A stretch of DNA of 64,000 nt. It comes from Psychrobacillus sp044762855 (lineage in GTDB: Bacteria > Bacillota > Bacilli > Bacillales_A > Planococcaceae). Positions 53,778 to 62,227 of the stretch are shown here, one piece after another (the first letter of the stretch is position 1; each line of letters begins with the position of its first letter). Location of the stretch: the NCBI RefSeq assembly GCF_044762855.1, contig NZ_JBIWFB010000003.1, positions 124,001 through 188,000 on the forward strand, in the 5' to 3' direction. The notes beneath the pieces were generated by a model that had not been told where the DNA came from, did not search any database, and worked only from the letters and a program-made list of their open reading frames with translations. Made by a program: the position numbers and the translations under genes.

Positions 53778-56018
53778 TTACGTGTGGGTTGGCTCAGTTT
53801 TGTAGAATGAAAGAATTTCTTTTAATAATAATTTTTCATCCCTATTTTCTCTTACATAATCTAAATAAACTGTCCCTCCTCTCTTTAAGTATAGGAGCCA
53901 GCCTTGTAAGGATGATATATAGGTATCTTCAAAATGATTTAACTTTGAATATTTACCTACATAATTATTGAAAGCTTGAAATCCTTCATGTCTTACCGGA
54001 TACTTTATAAATTCAAAATCATTGAACCTATGATTCTCCAATAATTCCAAATATCCTTTATTATTTATAACTAGTGTGTTGTTTACATGATCATTTCCAT
54101 TAATTAATAGTTTTTTTAATTCATCTCTTGTGAAAAGATGATCTGGAGGACCAATTCTTTTACCTTCGACTTTAAACAATCGAAAATCATTAATATGTTC
54201 AATGCTATTATTTTGACATTCCTTTTTCAGAAATTGATTGCAATGATCCACGAAAGTTACAGCATCTTCTTCGGAATAAAGTATATATAAATCATCCTCA
54301 TTTACATTACATTTGAATCTTCCATCTTTAGTAAGATACCACTCCTTTCTATTCCAAAATTCATCTTCACCACTTTCTATATACTTGAAAAAATAGGCAA
54401 TATTTCCATTTACACCGTGACTAGTTATAAATAGAGAATAAAAGTTATAGTGTGTTATATTTTTAGCGATAAATTCTTTGAGTTTCAGTTCTATTTTTCT
54501 TCTTTTTCGCCATTCATCTTGTTTGCTTCGGTCCATTTCTTTATCTTCAATTTCAAAAGGATCTTTATTAACCCATTCAAAAAAGAGTCTTTCAGGGACG
54601 CTTAAATATGTAATTCTTAGTAATCCGATATAATTCCTAAATTCCTCCGAATTAAATTTGTTGTGTCTTGCATCATATGTCCCAGAAATCTCATTATAAA
54701 TTGACGCCTTAGAAAACATTACAAAACTTCCTCTTAGATAGCGGCTAACCGTTTTATAGTTTTCCGGTAAAGGTGTTCCATCTTCATAGTAACCATAATT
54801 TCCACATATCCATGACAAATAATTCCCTTTAGAATCATCCGTTAAAATTTCATAATCTCTATTTACTTCATCTGGAAAAACAGGCTGTAATTCAGCTAGC
54901 TCTAACCGAAAATAACTCCAAATATAATCTTTCGAAATATTTTCTGCAATTAGTTTTTTTGGTTTTAAAACATATTTCCCCATTGCATCAATTTCAATAC
55001 ACCCATCTTCATCTGAAAGACTAACATTTCTTAAATCAAGACCTCCACCAGAGGGGATGAACATATGATTCAAACTAGGCATTGACCCTAATAAATTTAA
55101 TACGTTAACTATGTCTTTTGCTTCTGTCCAGATTGCTGTATCTGGAATAAAATCCTTAAAGAGTTTATTTTGGATATATCTCCACTGGCTTAAATTGCTC
55201 TTTTCAAAATCTGTCCTAACCAATAACCATTCCTCTAATCTACTAGAGAATTCCTTCATTGTTGGTCTCAAATCCGGCTCTTCCCTAGTCGAATCATATA
55301 AAAGAGCGTTTAATTCAACTAGATGTTGTTTAGGATAGAATTTATTTAATCCCATGATTTTACTTGATTCATCATATGTACCTTCGAAACCATAAGGATG
55401 CTTAGTTAATAACATCCACAAAGTTTTCGCTAAAGAATAAACATCCGCTTTTTTTCCGTCAGAATTTTTCGCGTCATTTTTCATTTCTGGTGCTATGGTA
55501 TTCCTCGGACCAACCGATTCTCTAGTGGCAGTCAAATCTTCTTTATCAGGGTAATCTACTAACCCAAAATCTCCAAAACAATAATTACCATTGTACCAAT
55601 AAATATTACTTGGTTTTATATCTCTATGGACAATATCTCTATCATGAATTTCAGCCATTACTTTCGCTAATTGAATTATGCACTGTGCAATTTCTTCAAG
55701 TCCCGCTTCTAAAGTTAATTTGTCATTTAACGGTTGAGCAATAGGCATAGTATACCAATACTTACCTTCTTCATCGGGCAATGCAAAATCTATAATAGGA
55801 ATTACTCCAATTAATTCGTCCTGAATCTCCTTTACTATTTTAATTTCTGACTTAAAGCGTTCTTTCTTCTTGGTAAAGTAGCGCCCACGAGTTTTTAATT
55901 CCTTCAAAGCTAATATTTCTCCATTAGTTGATTTAGCTTTAAAAACTATTGCATTTCCTCCACTACCCATAGGCTTTGTTTCTATTTTATTGTATAATAC
56001 ATCCCCAATCTTATACAT
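53778..56018 (-). CDS. Ser/Thr protein kinase with long unknown C-terminal region
   Basis: 746 residues. The kinase domain (about 1-275) is complete: glycine loop MGSGGNAIVFKA (17-28), lysine in ILALKEL (K39), catalytic HRDIKPSN (131-138), metal-binding GDFGLVD (149-155), activation segment with GPRNTIAPEM (170-179), and a DVYSLAKTLWMLL helix. The remaining 470 residues have no recognised domain; they are mixed alpha/beta, Asp/Tyr/Phe-rich, with no membrane helix or PASTA repeats, so this is not a PrkC-type cell-wall kinase. GAGGAG precedes the ATG. The gene lies 171 bp downstream of two tightly linked glycine/alanine-rich genes on the same strand and may form a unit with them. Standalone kinases with large tails are known phage-defence components (for example Stk2-like). 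Confidence 0.82.
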   Translation of the reverse strand: MYKIGDVLYNKIETKPMGSGGNAIVFKAKSTNGEILALKELKTRGRYFTKKKERFKSEIKIVKEIQDELIGVIPIIDFALPDEEGKYWYTMPIAQPLNDKLTLEAGLEEIAQCIIQLAKVMAEIHDRDIVHRDIKPSNIYWYNGNYCFGDFGLVDYPDKEDLTATRESVGPRNTIAPEMKNDAKNSDGKKADVYSLAKTLWMLLTKHPYGFEGTYDESSKIMGLNKFYPKQHLVELNALLYDSTREEPDLRPTMKEFSSRLEEWLLVRTDFEKSNLSQWRYIQNKLFKDFIPDTAIWTEAKDIVNVLNLLGSMPSLNHMFIPSGGGLDLRNVSLSDEDGCIEIDAMGKYVLKPKKLIAENISKDYIWSYFRLELAELQPVFPDEVNRDYEILTDDSKGNYLSWICGNYGYYEDGTPLPENYKTVSRYLRGSFVMFSKASIYNEISGTYDARHNKFNSEEFRNYIGLLRITYLSVPERLFFEWVNKDPFEIEDKEMDRSKQDEWRKRRKIELKLKEFIAKNITHYNFYSLFITSHGVNGNIAYFFKYIESGEDEFWNRKEWYLTKDGRFKCNVNEDDLYILYSEEDAVTFVDHCNQFLKKECQNNSIEHINDFRLFKVEGKRIGPPDHLFTRDELKKLLINGNDHVNNTLVINNKGYLELLENHRFNDFEFIKYPVRHEGFQAFNNYVGKYSKLNHFEDTYISSLQGWLLYLKRGGTVYLDYVRENRDEKLLLKEILSFYKTEPTHT

Positions 56019-56189
56019 TTTACTCTCCTCGATTCTTTATGATGTGTTCAGGGGCTAACTCTAATTAAGTATATAAGATTATGACGCTACTAAGTGTCTA
56101 AAAGAGTCCCATTAAACACAAGTACAGAGTTTCTCCTTAATACGAATAGAATATTGCCACTTTAGTTATTCAGCGTACATGAAATGAAA

Positions 56190-57683
56190 TCAATTCAAGA
56201 AAAAAGCATCTAAATCCTCGTCAGTATAAAGAATTTTTTCCTTTTTCACGCCTACTTCTTCTGCAAGTTTAACAGAGGCTGCTGCAAGGACTTTCGAATT
56301 GACATGAACATCAAATGCCGCTTCAATTAGACTATCGTAATGGGCGTAGGCCTCGTTGATTTTATCAATAATATCTACATAGACTTGATCAACTTTCTCT
56401 AAAATCGAATCGGTATAGGTTTCTAACACTTTTTTCAATTCTTCTTCTCTTGCTCCCAGCTTGTCCTTTGCAAATTCCCACACAAAATTGGCTGTAACTG
56501 TTCCAATTATAGATCCCAGAACCGGAATTGGTATCAATGTTTGTCCTATTGCTCCGCCAGTTGCAGCTATTCCGGCTTCTATGCAAAGTATTTGGCCTTC
56601 GGTCACGAACTCATCCATTGAAATGGTATTTTTCTTAACTTCTGTTAATAAAGAAGCTAGTCCCATCGCTGCACTTGTAACGGCACCTGCAAATGGTGCA
56701 GATAATGAAGTTAGGTTTGTCATTGCATAAATGCTTCCGGCGGTTACAGCACCTTTTGCCCCTCCCTTGGCTGCACTTATCCCGACTTCGGCCCAGTCTG
56801 ATCGATTAAACTGATTGATTTTCTTACCGTTTTTAACTTTAGAATAAATGATAGTTATGGTGTTTAACGATGCCGAAATTGCCGCAGCTACTCCAGCTAT
56901 TTTCACTCCTTCACCTACCGAAGCCCCCTGTTTCGCTTGAATTGATTCGCTTTTGTGATTAGCATCTTTTTGTATATCATCTTGGATCTTTTGATTTTCA
57001 TCGACTATTTGTGCCTGTTGTGTAGAAACTGTCTTTCCTATCGTTCCGAGTTGCACTTCATCATAATTAGCAATTGAAGGCTTTACAACATCTTGAAAAG
57101 GCTTTCCTGTTTGCCGTTCAATCTCTTCTACTTTTTGCAAAATTGATCGAATTGATCTCTCATTTAAATGCTCAGGATTCACACCAGACCTAATCTGTTC
57201 GATAAGTTCATGCTGATCTTTTGGAATTGAATAATTCATTGAACCGTCTTTATATTTCTCAAAATGAGCTAAAACATGATTTAGCGTGTTATTCGATCCA
57301 TTGATAAACTTAGATTGATACTTAATACCGTTCAATATAAAATCTTCTGGTGCAGTCCGTCCAACGCCTTCAAATGTAGCAACATCATCTTGCCCCCTTA
57401 AAGTAGCCCAAGCATTTCGTACATTTACCTCCAAATGCTCTGCGACTTCCCCATGCTTTGTTTGGACTGAACCAAGTATTCCATCCGGATTGGATAGGAA
57501 TTGACGCATTTTTGTCATATGCTGTAATGCATTTTCAAAATTTACATTTTGCAGTTTATGTCTTTCCATCGTTTCCCTGACAACATCGTCCATTTGCTTT
57601 GCAATGGAATGCTGCTTCCAGCTATTAAAGCCCTCAATTCCCGCAGCATACAACTGTCCTTTCCAAACATTAGCTGTGGACAT
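56190..57683 (-). CDS. Unknown protein with glycine/alanine-rich hydrophobic core, 497 aa
   Basis: The N-terminal 240 residues are soluble and helical (STANVWKGQLYAAGIEGFNS; MTKMRQFLSNPDGILGSVQT). The middle (about 255-400) has several hydrophobic glycine/alanine-rich segments: VGEGVKIAGVAAAISASLNT, GISAAKGGAKGAVTAGSIYA, FAGAVTSAAMGLASLLTEVK and GIAATGGAIGQTLIPIPVLG, separated by short polar loops. The C-terminus (about 420-497) is coiled-coil-like. This layout suggests conditional membrane insertion, as in pore-formers. The start is one base past the upstream stop, so it is translated with that gene. I have a vague recollection of related uncharacterised proteins that share the FEGVGRTAPEDFI motif, but know of no function. 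Confidence 0.6.
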   Translation of the reverse strand: MSTANVWKGQLYAAGIEGFNSWKQHSIAKQMDDVVRETMERHKLQNVNFENALQHMTKMRQFLSNPDGILGSVQTKHGEVAEHLEVNVRNAWATLRGQDDVATFEGVGRTAPEDFILNGIKYQSKFINGSNNTLNHVLAHFEKYKDGSMNYSIPKDQHELIEQIRSGVNPEHLNERSIRSILQKVEEIERQTGKPFQDVVKPSIANYDEVQLGTIGKTVSTQQAQIVDENQKIQDDIQKDANHKSESIQAKQGASVGEGVKIAGVAAAISASLNTITIIYSKVKNGKKINQFNRSDWAEVGISAAKGGAKGAVTAGSIYAMTNLTSLSAPFAGAVTSAAMGLASLLTEVKKNTISMDEFVTEGQILCIEAGIAATGGAIGQTLIPIPVLGSIIGTVTANFVWEFAKDKLGAREEELKKVLETYTDSILEKVDQVYVDIIDKINEAYAHYDSLIEAAFDVHVNSKVLAAASVKLAEEVGVKKEKILYTDEDLDAFFLN

Positions 57684-57684
57684 A

Positions 57685-58536
57685 TTATTTTCCGATCTCC
57701 TTCATGAAAAGTGCAGAAAGACTTTCTGTAGAGTTAATCAGGCTCCTTAGCATATTACGTTCTTCTTGAGAAAATGCAGTATAAGAGTCAATATGCTTTA
57801 CACCACTTGTGAATTGAAGCAATCCTTGTTCTAAGTTTGTAGAGAGGCTCTGTGTGCTAGATGTTAGCTGCGTGACCTCTAGTGAAGTCGCATCAAGAAT
57901 CTTTGTTGCCTTCACAACTTCAATTCGCTCCTGGTCAGCTTTAATAGCGGCTTCTTTATTTTTCTTATTTGCATATATGCCTCCAGCAGCCAAACTTGCT
58001 GCACCAATTCCCCAGCCTATCGGACCGGCTAAAGCTAATAAGGCACCGCCTCCTGCCATTCCACCGCCACCGGCCGCAAGCGCTCCGCCTCCCAGCCACG
58101 CAAGTGCAGCATTAGTTGCGGCTGCTCCAGACAGGCCAGAAATCGCCGCACCTGTTGAGGCCGTCCCAAACGTTGTCGCAATTGCCATGGCAGCTGTGGG
58201 GGCAAGCGCAGCTGTGGCGACTCCCGCTGCAACACCTGCGGCTGCCCCACCCCCTGCCAACTTAATCATTTCTTTTTCGTCATATGAAATTTCGCTTAGA
58301 GTTTTGAAACTTGCGAGGTTTATTTGAACTTGCTCAAAGCTCTTGTCAAATTCTTTTGGTGTATTGGCAAGTGTGTTCACATACACTTCCACTTTTTTAA
58401 TAACATCGACACCGTATGAGCGAACATTATGCAAATTAATTGCCTGATTTTGTAACGTTTTCGAAGACACATCATATTCATTTATTGCTTGTTCAAGCTT
58501 TTCAATTGCTTCTTTTTTTAGTGTACTATTCAACAT
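57685..58536 (-). CDS. Unknown glycine/alanine-rich protein, 283 aa
   Basis: An N-terminal helical region (LNSTLKKEAIEKLEQAINEY, about 1-85) leads to a run of small hydrophobic residues (about 92-185) of almost pure Ala/Gly/Val/Thr, including LAGGGAAAGVAAGVATAALA and GGGALAAGGGGMAGGGALLA, then a basic stop (YANKKNKEAAIKADQ) and a C-terminal helical domain (EVTQLTSSTQSLSTNLEQG). Glycine zippers of this kind insert into membranes or oligomerise. The Gly/Ala run is GC-rich against the AT-rich surroundings because of the codons it needs. GGGGAG precedes the ATG. It is the first gene of the unit that continues with the 497-aa protein and perhaps the kinase. Confidence 0.6.
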   Translation of the reverse strand: MLNSTLKKEAIEKLEQAINEYDVSSKTLQNQAINLHNVRSYGVDVIKKVEVYVNTLANTPKEFDKSFEQVQINLASFKTLSEISYDEKEMIKLAGGGAAAGVAAGVATAALAPTAAMAIATTFGTASTGAAISGLSGAAATNAALAWLGGGALAAGGGGMAGGGALLALAGPIGWGIGAASLAAGGIYANKKNKEAAIKADQERIEVVKATKILDATSLEVTQLTSSTQSLSTNLEQGLLQFTSGVKHIDSYTAFSQEERNMLRSLINSTESLSALFMKEIGK

Positions 58537-58871
58537 AGTTCTTTTGCTCCCCTTTTAGGCTCATTTATATTGATTATATGGTAAATATAAACTATGAGCA
58601 ATCATTCAATTATTATCCTCAAAAGCTGAAACCATAGTTTTCAGCTAAATTTCATTCATTTTACAAATCACTCTTTTATGCTTTTATTAGGCGAGATTGC
58701 CACGTTATCCGCCATGTCTTTCGCAAATAATATTCTCTAAAAAGAGTTCATACCGTAATTTTTCAAATTTGTTTCCCGATTGCGTCAAGTAAAATCTACC
58801 ATACCTGAAGCGATTAAAATTTGTATTAAGAGGATATTTTCATTACGATTAGATTACCCAGATGAAAAGCG
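58537..58871. other. Divergent promoter region
   Basis: Contains an 8-bp inverted repeat AGCTGAAA / TTTCAGCT (58624-58631, 58639-58646), a possible operator 90 bp upstream of the glycine-rich gene. No gene is seen. Confidence 0.35.
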
Positions 58872-58880
58872 GTGAAAAAT

Positions 58881-59120
58881 ATGGATAAACCAAAAAGAAA
58901 GTATCCTTGGATTGATGAATTAGCCAAAAAAACAGGGGAAGCTGCTATGGAAGAAGCAAGAAAGCATAACACTCATATTATCTATACACGTGATGACGGG
59001 CGGACAGTAAGAGCATATCCAGATGGAAGAATAGAAATAGTAAGAGAAGAAAATAAATATGAGCAAAATAATAAGCATTATCCGAATAAAAAAGAAGGTA
59101 GAGAAATTGAGGAATCCTAA
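58881..59120 (+). CDS. Small hypothetical protein, 79 aa
   Basis: The ATG at 58881 follows GCGGTGA by five bases; a GTG three codons upstream is the alternative. The protein (MDKPKRKYPWIDELAKKTGE) contains IIYTRDDGRTVRAYPDGRIE, a short beta-hairpin with a DGR repeat, and a hydrophilic end. No family is recognised. It overlaps the next small gene by 14 bases, so the two are probably translated together. Confidence 0.55.
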   Translation: MDKPKRKYPWIDELAKKTGEAAMEEARKHNTHIIYTRDDGRTVRAYPDGRIEIVREENKYEQNNKHYPNKKEGREIEES

Positions 59121-59324
59121 CCGTATTCCGAAAACATTATCGTTATTAAAAACAATTTGGGAACATCAACCTGATGTACTTTTTAATCAACTTATTTCGA
59201 GCCAGCAGCATGTGTATTTAAAGGAACAGAATCGAAAAGGTGATTTTTTTATTTGGAAGATGAGGATTGGATTGGCATTTCAACGGAAATAATAGAAGGA
59301 TTAAATGCAAAGCAATACCCATAA
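59107..59324 (+). pseudogene. Small gene broken by a T-run frameshift
   Basis: A TTG at 59107 preceded by AAGGTAG starts RNPNRIPKTLSLLKTIWEHQ, a form (RxPxxLxxLxxIWxxxPDxxFxQLI) typical of small Bacillus proteins. After the run of seven T at 59234-59240 the frame continues as WKMRIGLAFQRK to a stop at 59292. One extra T would give FFYLEDEDWIGISTEIIEGL, an acidic end that fits the family better, stopping at 59324. The lesion lies in a homopolymer, so it may be real or a sequencing error. Listed as a pseudogene with that caveat. Confidence 0.5.
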
Positions 59325-59413
59325 CAAGAAGAAAAGACAGTGAACGAATAGAGGTCTAAGATTATGAGTACAGATATTTCCCTGTCCCTTGCGAAAGAGA
59401 GTGTTTTAAAAAT

Positions 59414-59458
59414 AAAAATCCACCCGCTTAACTTTGTGAAAGTTTCGGATGGATTTTT
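59414..59458 (+). terminator. Terminator after the small gene pair
   Basis: Arms AAAAATCCACCCG / CGGATGGATTTTT (one G-T pair) with a T-run at the end on the forward strand. Confidence 0.75.
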
Positions 59459-59635
59459 TCGCTTTTGCCACTATTTTAAAACAAATAGAGGAAAATGATA
59501 GCAATTTTTAAAAACACACCTTCTTATTCCCTTATACTTGTTGTCAGGAAGCCCTTAGACAATTTTTTTGAAAAGGTTATGGAACGATCGACGCATTACA
59601 AAATTCGGTTGGTATTTTTCAATTTCCCATCCCCT

Positions 59636-59851
59636 TTACTCTATCTCATAAACGGAATAACTAAAATCAATATAATCTTCAAGTTTTCCCCCTTCCCGCT
59701 GATCCATCCCCCAACCAAAACGTTGGTAATCCTTTCCGCCGTCGATGAATATTGCCCCGCAACCGCATCGTTTAAAATCATAGCTATGTGTTGATTCAAT
59801 GACATCATCGCACTTTTTGCAACGTACTTTGTTTACTATTACACTCTTCAT
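59636..59851 (-). CDS. Zinc-ribbon protein of the DUF7695 type, 71 aa
   Basis: A short protein with RCKKCDDVIESTHSYDFKRC then GCGAIFIDGGKDYQRFGWGM, a CxxC...CxC zinc-ribbon pattern with the conserved GG[KH]DYxR motif of small Bacillus/phage proteins now called DUF7695. GAGAGGAG precedes the ATG. Such proteins are common on mobile elements; the function is unknown. It is a single gene on the reverse strand beside the repeat array. Confidence 0.75.
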   Translation of the reverse strand: MKSVIVNKVRCKKCDDVIESTHSYDFKRCGCGAIFIDGGKDYQRFGWGMDQREGGKLEDYIDFSYSVYEIE

Positions 59852-59973
59852 AGGACCACTCCTCTCGTTTCAAAAGACTTTTTAGTTACTGTTATTTTAA
59901 TACTATAATGCAAATATGCAATGAAAGTGGGAGTGTTTTTACAATTACCCTGTGTCAACACCATGTTAACCGC
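59852..59973. other. Leader to the repeat array
   Basis: Short AT-rich DNA with a promoter-like region for the DUF7695 gene. Nothing else seen. Confidence 0.3.
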
Positions 59974-60372
59974 GGAGTTTTTACATAATTCCCGTACTAA
60001 CGATCCTACCTTTTACATAAAGCCGTACCTCGACAATGCTTTTTACAAAAACTCCATACCAACGACCAAACCTTTTACATAATAGTCGTACCTCGACCAA
60101 GCTTTTACAAAAACTCCGTACCAACGACCAAATCTTTTACATAATAGTCGTACCTCGACCAGGCTTTTACAATAACTCCGTACCAACGACCAAACCTTTT
60201 ACATAATAGTCGTACCTCGACCAGGCTTTTACAATAACTCCGTACCAACGACCAAACCTTTTACATAATAGTCGTACCCTGACCAGGCTTTTACAATAAC
60301 TCCGTACCAACGACCAAACCTTTTAATAAAAGCCGTACCCTGACCAGGCTTTTGACAAAAATCCCGTACCTG
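59974..60372. repeat. 62-bp tandem repeat array made of 13 half-units
   Basis: TTTTACA (one variant) recurs at about 59978, 60011, 60041, 60073, 60103, 60135, 60165, 60197, 60227, 60259, 60289, 60321 and 60350, alternating spacings of 30-33 bases, so the exact period is 62. One half is TTTTACATAATAGTCGTACC plus TCGACCARGC; the other is TTTTACAATAACTCCGTACC plus AACGACCAAAC. Both share TTTTACA, CGTACC and CGACCA. The inner copies are almost identical and the outer ones decay. There are no unique spacers, so it is not CRISPR. It resembles iterons or a partition/recombination enhancer site and stands 300 bp upstream of xis/int. The 60373-60666 remainder has no gene. Confidence 0.9.
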
Positions 60373-60666
60373 CATTTTATTAATTGAATCAGTCCTTCTA
60401 TCATTTCATTGATTGAAACTACATGCCGCGTACTCGGAATGGATTCTTTAACATATCTTTTGTGATTACTTCTTCGTTCTTCGTTATTAACTCCTACATC
60501 AATTCAAATACGAAAACACTGTATTTGCAACCTTAATAATCACACGAGAAGTTTTTTTAAAAAAAATCATATTTACTCTTAAAATATTAAGATTCCGCGA
60601 CTACAATGTTTTCACCTTCGGATAAATACCATTTTACTAAGGAATACAACAATAAGGAGAATAAAA

Positions 60667-60909
60667 ATGCACATCGAAGATTTAAAAGAAATCGTTGAAG
60701 GGTTAAACAATCTGAAGAAAGACTTTGAAAAAAAATTAACAACCAATAAAGAGTGGATGACACTCAAAGAAGGCGCAGCTTATGCGGGCGTTTCATATAA
60801 CACACTTATGAAGTTCCGCTTAGAGAGATTGAAAGTTGCTGAGATCGATGGGGTTAAACGTATTTCAAAAACGGAGATTGATAACTTTTTAATTGAAAAT
60901 AGTTTTTAA
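60667..60909 (+). CDS. xis: Excisionase-like helix-turn-helix protein
   Basis: 80 residues; AAGGAG precedes the ATG. A short coiled start (DLKEIVEGLNNLKKDFEKKL) is followed by an HTH_17/MerR-like Xis domain: EWMTLKEGAAYAGVSYNTLM, KFRLERLKVAEIDGVKRISK, TEIDNFL. Proteins of this type bind attachment-site DNA and direct excision. The integrase gene begins 17 bp after its stop, the usual xis-int pairing. The symbol is by function, not close homology. Confidence 0.8.
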   Translation: MHIEDLKEIVEGLNNLKKDFEKKLTTNKEWMTLKEGAAYAGVSYNTLMKFRLERLKVAEIDGVKRISKTEIDNFLIENSF

Positions 60910-60926
60910 TAAAGGAGAAATTTGTA

Positions 60927-62072
60927 ATGAGTAAAAAAACACCTATTAAACCTTATAAATTAAAGAACGGCGATACTCGCTATATGTTCCGTATCAGCCT
61001 TGGCACGGATCCGCTCACCGGAAAACAAAAGAATACGACTCGCCGTTCGTTTAGAACTATAGGACAAGCACAGTTAGCGTATGATCGATTAAAGTATGAA
61101 CTTCACAATGGAACTTTAAAAAAGCAACAGTTTAATACGTATCAAGACGTCTACGAGGAATGGATTAACGATTACAAAGGGAATGTTGAAAAAAGTACTT
61201 TTGATAAGACTACTGGTCTTTTTAAAAATCATATATTGCCGGCAATGGGTGATTATAGAGTTGAGAAGATTAATTATCAATTATGCAAAAAACATGTGAA
61301 TGAATGGATGGAAAAATTAGTCCGCTTTAATATGGTGAAGTTTTACGCTTCAAAGGTAATGGATGAGGCAATCAAATTGAATTTAATTGAAACAAATCCA
61401 TTCAAATTAGTAGAGACACCCAACAAAAGAATAAAAAATAAGATGGAGATTTATTTTACGCGTGAACAACTAATTGATTTTTTAAATTGTACCGAAAATG
61501 AGGGTGATTTTAAAAAATATATCTTCTTCCGCCTACTCGGATTTGCCGGAATAAGAAAAAGCGAAGCCTTTGCCCTTACATGGGAGGACATTAACTTCGT
61601 TGACAATTCAATCAACATAAATAAAGCAATTGGTTATTCAAAAGATAATGGACTCTATGTAAAATCAACAAAAACTGGTGAAACCCGCATAATCAAAATG
61701 GATTCAAAAACAATGGATATTTTAAAGACTTGGCAAGAAAAGCAATTCGAAAAATTACAATTGTTAAGCTTTAATGTGAATCAACCAAAACAGCTTGTCT
61801 TCCAAAATGCCGAAAACAAACATTTTCAACCTTCCCGAACTTGGGGTTGGTTAAATAAGATTCTAACAGAGTATAACTTAAAGTACATGACAACTCATGG
61901 TCTTCGTCATACTCACGCAACATTACTAGCAGAAGCGGGAGCTAGCTTACCATCTATTCAACAACGGTTAGGACATTCCGGCAAAGACACAACTACAAAA
62001 ACCTATATTCACGTTACTGAAAAGATGAAGACGGACACACTTGATATGTTTATCGAATACATGGACTATTAA
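60927..62072 (+). CDS. int: Tyrosine integrase (Tn916/ICE type)
   Basis: 381 residues, AAAGGAG nine bases before the ATG. An N-terminal arm-binding domain (KLKNGDTRYMFRISLGTDPL; TTRRSFRTIGQAQLAYDRLK, about 9-60), a core-binding SAM-like domain (TYQDVYEEWINDYKGNVEKS, about 70-165), and the catalytic domain with a complete RKHRHY set: arginine in LLGFAGIRKSEAFALTW (about 210), lysine in VKSTKTGETR, HGLRHTHATLL (about 323-333), LGHSGKDT (about 349) and the tyrosine in TKTYIHVTEK (about 359). It would integrate and excise the element with the Xis-like protein. The att site is not seen next to it. Confidence 0.93.
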   Translation: MSKKTPIKPYKLKNGDTRYMFRISLGTDPLTGKQKNTTRRSFRTIGQAQLAYDRLKYELHNGTLKKQQFNTYQDVYEEWINDYKGNVEKSTFDKTTGLFKNHILPAMGDYRVEKINYQLCKKHVNEWMEKLVRFNMVKFYASKVMDEAIKLNLIETNPFKLVETPNKRIKNKMEIYFTREQLIDFLNCTENEGDFKKYIFFRLLGFAGIRKSEAFALTWEDINFVDNSININKAIGYSKDNGLYVKSTKTGETRIIKMDSKTMDILKTWQEKQFEKLQLLSFNVNQPKQLVFQNAENKHFQPSRTWGWLNKILTEYNLKYMTTHGLRHTHATLLAEAGASLPSIQQRLGHSGKDTTTKTYIHVTEKMKTDTLDMFIEYMDY

Positions 62073-62227
62073 ATGTTAACAAAATGATAGAAGCAGTGGC
62101 CAACAATGGCGTTTTTACTTCCGAATGAATAGAGGTTTTGGAGTTTGCCGAAATTTGAGGTGTCTTTATAATAGAAATTGAGAATTCGATAAAAAAATAT
62201 TTTGTAAAGTTAAAGGAGAAGTTGTTT

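Noticed and set aside
57854..58327. 157-residue forward frame rich in Pro and Ala
   Set aside because: It is the complement of the Gly/Ala-rich core of the reverse-strand 283-aa gene; the Pro/Ala composition is what the antisense of Gly/Ala codons gives, and it lacks a ribosome binding site.
59974..60372. CRISPR array
   Set aside because: The period is regular, but there are no unique spacers: both alternating halves are repeated. No cas genes are in the window.
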